A DNA stretch of 19,210 nt from the NCBI GenBank assembly GCA_035524095.1, contig DATKPK010000003.1, positions 1-19,210 on the forward strand. Direction: 5' to 3'. The translations under genes and the position numbers were made by a program. The DNA comes from DATJUF01 sp035524095. GTDB taxonomy: Bacteria; Desulfobacterota; Binatia; Binatales; Binataceae. The notes under the pieces were generated by a model. The model made no database searches, was not told the origin of the DNA, and was given only the letters and a program-made list of their open reading frames with translations. Positions within the stretch are counted from its first letter, which is position 1; the number at the start of each line of letters is the position of its first letter. Shown piece after piece: positions 13,844 through 19,210 of the stretch.

Positions 13844-14644
13844 ATGGCCAAAGTCGAAACCGATAATCCTCTAATCGTTGAACACGAAGCGCCTCTGGGC
13901 TGGATGATTATCAACCGCCCCCATGTGCGCAACGCACTCAACTATCGCGCTTGGCAGCGCATAGTCGAAGGGGTCGAAGAGCTCAACGCCAATCCCGACG
14001 TGCGCGTTATTATCATGCGCGGTGTCACGTTCGAGGCTTTCATCTCGGGTGCGGATATATCGGAGTTCCCGAGTCATCGCGCGAATGCCGACCAGGCGCG
14101 CGCCTATCGCGAGGCGCCGGGTAATGCCGGCAAGGCGCTGCTTGGGAGTCCCAAGCCAATCATCGCGATGATCGCGGGAATTTGCATCGGCGGCGGGCTG
14201 CAGGTCGCGCTCAACTGCGATATCCGGATTGCTGCTCGCGGCACTCGTTTCGGAATCCCGGCCGCGCGGCTGGGGCTTGCTTACCCGCTCGACGGCGTGA
14301 TGTCGTTGAGCCAGATTGCGGGACCCGCAAACGCGCGCGATATCCTGATGTCGGCGCGAATTTTCGATGCCGAAGAGGCGCTCCGCATGGGCCTAATCAA
14401 TCGGCTGGTCGAGCCGAACGATCTCGAAGCCAACGTGAGGGACTATGCGACCCGGATGGCGGCCAACGCGCCGCTTACGATGGCTGCCGCTAAAGCCACG
14501 ATCCGTGAAGGCTTGCGCGACGCTGCTGACCGCGACCTCGAGAGGATCTCCGCGATGGTCGCGCAATGCTTCAATAGTGAGGACTATAAAGAGGGCGTGA
14601 AAGCATTTCTGGAAAAGCGCACAGCCCGCTTCAAAGGCAATTGA
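13844..14644 (+). CDS. Crotonase (enoyl-CoA hydratase/isomerase) family protein lacking both catalytic Glu
   Basis: A 266-residue crotonase-fold protein that handles an acyl-CoA thioester in the cytosol. The oxyanion-hole segments are intact: FISGADISEF (67-75) and GICIGGGLQVAL (112-123). The two glutamates that activate water in rat enoyl-CoA hydratase (E144, E164) align, with the same 20-residue spacing, to Q120 and A140 (FGIPAARLG). A standard hydratase reaction is therefore unlikely. Crotonase relatives with other residues act as isomerases, decarboxylases, thioester hydrolases or C-C hydrolases. The ATG at 13844 has AGAGA about 8 nt upstream. It follows the tandem LLM pair by 85 bp and precedes the MFS gene, so it likely serves the same pathway. 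Confidence 0.88.
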   Translation: MAKVETDNPLIVEHEAPLGWMIINRPHVRNALNYRAWQRIVEGVEELNANPDVRVIIMRGVTFEAFISGADISEFPSHRANADQARAYREAPGNAGKALLGSPKPIIAMIAGICIGGGLQVALNCDIRIAARGTRFGIPAARLGLAYPLDGVMSLSQIAGPANARDILMSARIFDAEEALRMGLINRLVEPNDLEANVRDYATRMAANAPLTMAAAKATIREGLRDAADRDLERISAMVAQCFNSEDYKEGVKAFLEKRTARFKGN

Positions 14645-14646
14645 GA

Positions 14647-14808
14647 ATGAACAACGCGGAGCTAGCGCATTTCAATCGCTGGGATATGGCTGACACCGCG
14701 GATTTCAATTCACAACTCTTGCGACCTGTTCATCGCGAGGCGTCGTCAAAACGCGCGGCCGCATTTGTCTTGGGCAGACTCGCGACCCTGCCGATGATCG
14801 CCGTTTGA
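14647..14808 (+). CDS. Possible 53-residue small ORF
   Basis: An ATG 2 bp after the crotonase stop opens a 53-codon frame ending TGA at 14806-14808. The protein (starting MNNAELAHFNRWDM) has no motif, signal peptide or membrane segment that I recognise, and no separate ribosome site; only coupling to the crotonase would translate it. It occupies most of the 196-bp gap before the MFS gene. It may be a remnant or chance frame. Confidence 0.2.
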   Translation: MNNAELAHFNRWDMADTADFNSQLLRPVHREASSKRAAAFVLGRLATLPMIAV

Positions 14809-14840
14809 TCGATCTGTAAACAGCCAGAGATGGAGCTTGG

Positions 14841-16172
14841 GTGAGCGGGGCGGTGGATTCGCCTGAGGAGCAGGTCGCGCGGCCTGGGCCGCGCCTTCCA
14901 TTCATCGCGAGGCAATTCCCGCCGTTCACGCCTCGGCAATGGCGGGTGTTTGCGATCGCGCTCACGGCCGGCTTCTTCGATCAATACGATGACGCTCTCC
15001 TGAGTCTCGCACTGCCGCAAATCCAGCGCGCGCTCGCGATTGCCGAAGCCAGCCTTGGCGCTTTGCTATCGGTGATTCGGCTTGGCTACGTCGTATCTCT
15101 GTTCATCACGCCGATGGCCGACGTTTTTGGCCGGCGCCGCCTGCTGCTCTATACCATCGTCGGCTATACCGTCTTCACGGGGTTGAGCGCATTGGCGGCC
15201 CATCAGCGCGAGTTTGTTGGAGCGCAATTTATGGCGCGCGGGTTCGCCGGCGCGGAGTCGAGCACCGCCCTTGTGATTCTGGCCGAAGAAGTTGATGCGG
15301 CCGTGCGCGGATGGGCGATCGGGATGCTCGACGCGCTCGTCAGCACTGGCTACGGCCTCGCTGCGATGGTGTTTGCAGCGATCAAGATCATTCCCTACGG
15401 CTGGCGTGGCTTGTATGCGCTTGCGCTCATCCCCCTCGTTTTGCTGATACCGCTACGGCGTACGCTTCCTGAAAGCCGCCGGTTCGAATACGAGGCGCAG
15501 ATCGGTGGGGCGCCACTTCATCCGCTCGGCTCGCTGGCGCTGCTCGTGCGACTTTCGCCTCGCCGGCTCGCGGCGCTGACCAGTGTGGCGTTTCTAAACA
15601 CGATGGGCTGGGCACCGGCGAGCCTGTTTTTCCCAAAGTTCCTGCAAGAAGTTCACGGATGGTCGCCAGCTCAAGTCTCGGGGCTGGTGGTCTTTGGCGG
15701 AGTTATCGGAATAACCGGCAGTATTGTTGCGGGACGGCTGAGCGATCGCTTCGGAAGGCGCGTGATGGGGCCGCTATTTATGTTCATAACCCCATTGTTC
15801 GCAATTCTGATGTACACGGTTTCGGGTTCTGCGGTAATTCCCGCATGGGTGATACGCTTGTTCACGCAATTCGCGGGTCTGGTTGTGTTGCACACGTATG
15901 GCACCGAGCTGTTTCCGACATCGCATCGGTCGGCTGCCTCTAGCGCACTCACTGTCGCAGGGACTTTGGGCGCGGCGGGTGGTCTATTGCTGGAAAGCGT
16001 CCTCTACGGAATCAGCGGATCACACAGTGACGCGATTCGCCTTCTGTCCCTCGTTTCACTGGTCGCGGCGGTTATAATGTTCGTCTCGTTCCCCGAAACC
16101 GCAAGACTGGAACTCGAAGAAATCGCGCCCGGCAACCTGCCGCCATTACCCCCCGAAGCTCTATCTACTTAA
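14841..16172 (+). CDS. MFS transporter, aromatic/carboxylic acid symporter type
   Basis: A 443-residue major facilitator with about 12 predicted membrane helices after a roughly 30-residue polar N-terminus. Helix 1 carries FFDQYDDALLSLALP, like the D-x-Y-D helix of the aromatic-acid and sialate:H+ symporter families. The loop 2-3 signature MADVFGRRR and its repeat GRLSDRFGRR in loop 8-9 are both present. It probably imports an organic acid with protons across the inner membrane. The GTG at 14841 has GGAG 5 nt upstream. It lies 196 bp after the crotonase and 4 bp before the DUF192 gene. The neighbours suggest that it brings in the substrate of the LLM/crotonase pathway; the specific substrate is unknown. 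Confidence 0.85.
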   Translation: MSGAVDSPEEQVARPGPRLPFIARQFPPFTPRQWRVFAIALTAGFFDQYDDALLSLALPQIQRALAIAEASLGALLSVIRLGYVVSLFITPMADVFGRRRLLLYTIVGYTVFTGLSALAAHQREFVGAQFMARGFAGAESSTALVILAEEVDAAVRGWAIGMLDALVSTGYGLAAMVFAAIKIIPYGWRGLYALALIPLVLLIPLRRTLPESRRFEYEAQIGGAPLHPLGSLALLVRLSPRRLAALTSVAFLNTMGWAPASLFFPKFLQEVHGWSPAQVSGLVVFGGVIGITGSIVAGRLSDRFGRRVMGPLFMFITPLFAILMYTVSGSAVIPAWVIRLFTQFAGLVVLHTYGTELFPTSHRSAASSALTVAGTLGAAGGLLLESVLYGISGSHSDAIRLLSLVSLVAAVIMFVSFPETARLELEEIAPGNLPPLPPEALST

Positions 16173-16176
16173 CAAT

Positions 16177-16668
16177 ATGCAGACCAGATTCAGGATGAAG
16201 CGCGGCCCCTTCCGAGCCGCAGCGCTATGCACGATCGCCGCAGTCCTCTCCTTTGCATTGACCGCATGCGCCCAGGGACCGCACGTCGCGATTGTCGGTC
16301 CCGACGGAACCGTCCGAGCTAACGTCGCTGTCGAAATCGCCTCGACTGAACAGGATCGCGAGACCGGATTGATGTATCGCAATCATCTGGGCGCCAACGA
16401 CGGCATGGTTTTCCTATTTACCCATCCGCAGCCGCTACAATTCTGGATGAAGAATACCGAAATTCCCTTAGACATGATTTTTGCGGACGGTAAAAAAGTA
16501 GTCGTCGGGACGGTCGAACGGGCCGAGCCGTATTCGGAACAATTACTCAGCGTCGATGGCGATTCTCAATATGTGCTCGAGGTCAATGGCGGCTTCTGCG
16601 CCCAGCACGGCATCAAGGCCGGTGACCATCTGCAATTTACTGACATCAACGTTCAGCCGCAGGATTGA
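16177..16668 (+). CDS. DUF192 family lipoprotein
   Basis: A 163-residue protein with a lipoprotein signal peptide (AALCTIAAVLSFALTA, lipobox LTAC, C31) and a DUF192 domain. Typical motifs are RETGLMYRNHLG, GMVFLF, FWMKNTEIPLDMIF and a C-terminal YVLEVNGGF. DUF192 proteins are small exported beta-rich proteins of unclear function, common beside unrelated genes. The start is uncertain: ATG at 16177 or ATG at 16195 (MKRGPF), neither with a good ribosome site. It sits 4 bp after the MFS stop, so translational coupling is likely and favours the first. Its last 23 bp overlap the 3' end of the membrane protein gene on the other strand. Confidence 0.85.
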   Translation: MQTRFRMKRGPFRAAALCTIAAVLSFALTACAQGPHVAIVGPDGTVRANVAVEIASTEQDRETGLMYRNHLGANDGMVFLFTHPQPLQFWMKNTEIPLDMIFADGKKVVVGTVERAEPYSEQLLSVDGDSQYVLEVNGGFCAQHGIKAGDHLQFTDINVQPQD

Positions 16669-17077
16669 CCCCGTTCTCCCCGCGCCGAAACAGCGATACC
16701 AGCGAATGGCGGATCTCCGCGTGACGCCTATTCCAAAGCATGGTCCCGATCAGGCTAACGACGTAAAGCTGGGCGAATAGAATCGCTGAAATCCAGAAGC
16801 TCAGAATGACGGCGCCGTTTCCGGCCCGTTGCTGCGAGAGAATAGCGGTCTCGAAAAGATAGAAGCGCAGACAGATAAACGTCAGCAGCGCGGCGGCAGC
16901 GCACCAGTCGATGCGCATGAAAATACCGGCGGCGAGAACGAAGAAGACTGCGGCTACGATGTACGGGACCGTCTGGTCACCCGGACTCCTCATCGCGAAT
17001 GCGGCGCTTGCGATCGCATTGATCAAAGCCCCCACCCATCCGCATCCGATCATAAAGCCAATCTTGGCGTCGCTCAT
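16646..17077 (-). CDS. Four-helix membrane protein of unknown function
   Basis: I do not recognise a family. The 143-residue protein has four hydrophobic segments: about residues 7-29, 38-55, 57-76 and 87-112, with short loops, then a basic C-terminal tail (RRHAEIRH, SLFRRGENG). The positive-inside rule puts that tail in the cytoplasm. The ATG at 17075-17077 has AGGGA about 5 nt upstream, which supports it as a real gene. Its end overlaps the DUF192 gene by 23 bp tail to tail. It is divergent from the carboxylase gene, with a 134-bp gap between them. No catalytic motif is visible. Confidence 0.7.
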   Translation of the reverse strand: MSDAKIGFMIGCGWVGALINAIASAAFAMRSPGDQTVPYIVAAVFFVLAAGIFMRIDWCAAAALLTFICLRFYLFETAILSQQRAGNGAVILSFWISAILFAQLYVVSLIGTMLWNRRHAEIRHSLVSLFRRGENGVNPAAER

Positions 17078-17129
17078 ACTTTTCCCTGGCCAGACGCGGC
17101 GAGACGCCCTTTCCGCGACTGCCGCCCAA

Positions 17130-17159
17130 TTGATATATTTCGCGGTTGCATCGTATCCT
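17130..17159 (+). promoter_or_regulatory. Promoter candidate of the carboxylase unit
   Basis: TTGATA (17130-17135) matches the -35 in five of six bases, and TATCCT (17154-17159) the -10 in four of six, with an 18-bp spacer. Transcription would start near 17166, 46 bp before the chosen ATG at 17212 and past the rival TTG at 17146, so it also supports the start choice. Confidence 0.45.
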
Positions 17160-17211
17160 GACGCGCCTCCGGAGCGCGACTGAAGCAGGACGGAATATAC
17201 GGGACTGGTTG

Positions 17212-18762
17212 ATGGGTCTAAAAGAGAATATCCAGCGGATACAAGAGCTTACTCGGCTGGCGGAAGCCGCGGGCGGCGAAGATCGCCTCAAACGTCATCG
17301 TGCCTCCGGACGCCTGACCGCGCGCGAGCGGGTGGAATTCCTGCTCGACCGTGGATCGTTCGTCGAACTCGACAAATTCAAGACCCATCGTAACACTGAT
17401 TTTGGCATGGCCGAGCGGAAGATTCCCGGCGACGGCGTGATCACTGGCTACGGCACGATCGACGGCCGCCAAGTCTGTGTCTTCTCGCAGGACTTCACCG
17501 TATTCGGCGGCAGCCTCTCAGGCGCGTTCGCTGAGAAGGTCGTCAAAGTGATGGATCTGGCCGCAAAAGTCGGATGTCCGGTCATTGGGCTCAACGATTC
17601 GGGCGGCGCGCGAATCCAGGAGGGCGTGGTTTCGCTGGCCGGCTATGCTGACATCTTTCTGCGCAATGTTCTGTCGTCCGGCGTGGTGCCGCAGATTTCC
17701 GCGATCATGGGGCCGTGTGCCGGTGGAGCAGTCTACTCGCCTGCGATGACCGACTTTATCGTGATGGTGCGCGACACGTCGTATATGTTCATCACGGGAC
17801 CAGACGTCATCAAAGCTACCACTCATGAAGAAGTCACGATGCAGGACCTCGGCGGCGCAGATACCCATTCGACGCGTTCAGGTGTCTGCCATCTCGAAGC
17901 TCAGGATGACGAGGGTGCTCTCACCACAATTCGCGAACTGCTCTCGTACATGCCGTCGAACAACACCGAGGATCCCCCTTTCGTAGCACCGGCCGACGAC
18001 CCGAATCGCCGCGACGAAGAGTTGGATGCGATCGTGCCGGAGAATCCCAACAAGCCTTACGACATGCGCGACATCATTCTGCGCGTGATTGACGATGGTC
18101 ATTGGCTTGAGATTCAACCGGACTGGGCGCAAAACATGCTCATCGGCTTTGCGCGCCTCGGCGGCCGCTCGGTCGGTATAGTCGCGAATCAGCCCGCTTA
18201 TCTTGCCGGATGCCTAGATATCGACGCCTCTGTTAAGGGTGCACGCTTCGTCCGCTTCTGCGATTGCTTCAACATTCCAATCGTCACCTTCGTTGACGTG
18301 CCAGGCTTCCTGCCGGGTACCGCTCAGGAGTTTGGCGGGATTATCCGGCATGGTGCTAAGCTGCTCTACGCCTTCTGTGAAGCTACCGTGCCGAAGATTA
18401 CCGTGATCACGCGCAAGGCTTACGGTGGCGCCTACGACGTGATGTCCTCGAAGCACATACGCGGCGATTTCAACTTCGCCTATCCGTCGTCGGAAATCGC
18501 GGTAATGGGCCCGGATGGCGCGGTCAACATCGTCTTTCGCGGCCAAATCGAAAAAGCCACTGATCCAGTTGCTGAGAAAGCGCGGCTGGTCGAGGAATAT
18601 CGCCGCACCTTCGCGAACCCGTTCAAGGCGGCCGAACTCGGCTATATCGACGAAGTCCTGATGCCACGTGACACGCGGCCGCGGTTGATCACCTCGCTCA
18701 AGGCGCTGGAAAACAAGCGCGAAAAGAATCCGCCGCGTAAGCACGGTAATATTCCGCTGTGA
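17212..18762 (+). CDS. pccB: Propionyl-CoA carboxylase beta subunit (carboxyltransferase)
   Basis: A 516-residue carboxyltransferase that moves CO2 from carboxybiotin to an acyl-CoA, here most likely propionyl-CoA giving methylmalonyl-CoA, in a cytosolic alpha/beta complex. The N-terminal half has NDSGGARIQEG (128-138, first oxyanion hole) and MGPCAGGAVYSP (166-177). The C-terminal half has VDVPGFLPGTAQE and KAYGGAYDVMSSKHI. D409 in GGAYDVM is the position that in Streptomyces coelicolor PccB (Asp422) favours propionyl-CoA over acetyl-CoA. The ATG at 17212 gives the normal family length and start. Its ribosome site is weak, but a promoter candidate at 17130-17159 lies between it and the upstream TTG. 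The biotin carboxylase gene follows after 151 bp. Confidence 0.93.
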   Translation: MGLKENIQRIQELTRLAEAAGGEDRLKRHRASGRLTARERVEFLLDRGSFVELDKFKTHRNTDFGMAERKIPGDGVITGYGTIDGRQVCVFSQDFTVFGGSLSGAFAEKVVKVMDLAAKVGCPVIGLNDSGGARIQEGVVSLAGYADIFLRNVLSSGVVPQISAIMGPCAGGAVYSPAMTDFIVMVRDTSYMFITGPDVIKATTHEEVTMQDLGGADTHSTRSGVCHLEAQDDEGALTTIRELLSYMPSNNTEDPPFVAPADDPNRRDEELDAIVPENPNKPYDMRDIILRVIDDGHWLEIQPDWAQNMLIGFARLGGRSVGIVANQPAYLAGCLDIDASVKGARFVRFCDCFNIPIVTFVDVPGFLPGTAQEFGGIIRHGAKLLYAFCEATVPKITVITRKAYGGAYDVMSSKHIRGDFNFAYPSSEIAVMGPDGAVNIVFRGQIEKATDPVAEKARLVEEYRRTFANPFKAAELGYIDEVLMPRDTRPRLITSLKALENKREKNPPRKHGNIPL

Positions 18763-18913
18763 CCATGACTGAGCTAACTCGCGTGCCGCGTACGACTGTC
18801 GCGGCGGCTATGGGGCTTGCCCGCAAACCCGTGCATACGCAAGTCTGCGTGCGCTGCCTTGGAAATCTGAATGCGCGAGGCCCGACAATCGATCGTGCTG
18901 GCTGTAGGAAACG

Positions 18914-19210
18914 ATGTTCAAGCGAATCCTGATTGCTAATCGTGGCGAGATTGCCGTCCGCGTAATTCGCGCTTGCCGCGACCTCGGAGTCGAGACCGTC
19001 GCGGTCTTTTCGGAGGCCGATCGTACCGCGCTGCATGTGCGCGAAGCCGATTATGCGGTGCTGGTCGGCCCCCCGCCCGCTGCGCAAAGCTATTTGAACG
19101 TCGAAAAGATTCTTAACGCTGCGCGTTCGACTGGCGCCGAGGCGGTCCATCCAGGTTATGGCTTCTTCTCCGAGAACGCCGGTTTCGCACGCGCCGTCGC
19201 CGATGCCGGG
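18914..19210 (+). CDS. Biotin carboxylase / acyl-CoA carboxylase alpha subunit, 5' part
   Basis: The first 99 codons of a biotin carboxylase, cut by the window end. MFKRILIANRGEIAVRVIRA is the classic N-terminal strand-helix, followed by VAVFSEADRTALHVREAD, the SYLNVEKIL segment and EAVHPGYGFFSENAGFA, all parts of the preATP-grasp domain. It would carboxylate biotin with ATP and bicarbonate and pass CO2 to the beta subunit encoded just upstream. AGGA lies 4 nt before the ATG at 18914. Whether it is a full PccA-type protein with a C-terminal biotinyl domain, or a lone AccC-type carboxylase, cannot be seen here; pairing with PccB favours the former. Confidence 0.92.
   Translation, partial: MFKRILIANRGEIAVRVIRACRDLGVETVAVFSEADRTALHVREADYAVLVGPPPAAQSYLNVEKILNAARSTGAEAVHPGYGFFSENAGFARAVADAG

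Noticed and set aside
18214..18744. 176-codon minus-strand frame inside the carboxylase beta gene
   Set aside because: It lies wholly antisense to a strongly conserved gene; long antisense frames are common in GC-rich coding DNA and it shows no domain.
18766..18933. 55-codon plus-strand frame between the two carboxylase genes, considered as an epsilon subunit
   Set aside because: It lacks the usual small epsilon-subunit pattern (a short hydrophobic beta strand and a helical EELAAL-type segment), overlaps the biotin carboxylase start by 20 bp, and has no ribosome site.

Overview
This window is a stretch of bacterial chromosome at roughly 60% GC (estimated by eye). It is densely packed with catabolic genes. 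I see no mobile element, rRNA, tRNA or CRISPR array. Five luciferase-like monooxygenase-fold (LLM) oxidoreductases, two amidohydrolases, two glutathione S-transferases, an SMP-30 lactonase, a crotonase, an MFS carboxylate-type transporter and a propionyl-CoA carboxylase pair sit together. Such a mix suggests an uncultured soil or sediment bacterium with a large organic-compound degrading repertoire. Candidatus Binatota, or a related deltaproteobacterial or actinobacterial-like lineage, would fit. This is an inference from gene content, not a phylogenetic result.

Layout. Positions 1-155 show no gene I can support. A minus-strand pair follows: a COG2159-type amidohydrolase (1954-3105) feeding into a D-aminoacylase-type amidohydrolase (211-1887), closed by a strong intrinsic terminator (156-188). 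Divergently, a GST (3353-3961) and an LLM oxidoreductase (4074-4925) run on the plus strand. They converge on a minus-strand sigma54-activator-like regulator (4997-6199) whose GAFTGA loop is degenerate. A gene-free leader of 558 bp (6200-6757) holds two inverted repeats, a possible promoter and a 12-bp direct repeat. A second LLM gene with a GTG start (6758-7801) and a coiled-coil lipoprotein (about 7962-8825) follow. A perfect 11-bp hairpin at 8829-8861 separates that lipoprotein from a minus-strand run that reads, in transcription order, LLM oxidoreductase (10871-11746), small heptad-repeat lipoprotein (10578-10874, GTGA overlap), GST (9869-10519) and SMP-30 lactonase-like protein (8870-9724).

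A divergent plus-strand run begins at 11979. It holds two tandem paralogous LLM oxidoreductases (11979-12839, 12901-13758), a crotonase lacking both usual catalytic glutamates (13844-14644), an MFS transporter (14841-16172) and a DUF192 lipoprotein (16177-16668). A four-helix membrane protein (16646-17077, minus) converges on it. A last plus-strand unit encodes the carboxyltransferase beta subunit of a propionyl-CoA-type carboxylase (17212-18762) and the start of its biotin carboxylase subunit (18914 to the window end).

How it may work together (inference): the MFS protein imports a carboxylic or aromatic acid; LLM oxidoreductases reduce or oxygenate it using F420 or FMN; lactonase and amidohydrolases open or decarboxylate intermediates; GSTs handle reactive species; the crotonase and the propionyl-CoA carboxylase move acyl-CoA products towards central metabolism. 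The true substrate cannot be read from sequence alone.
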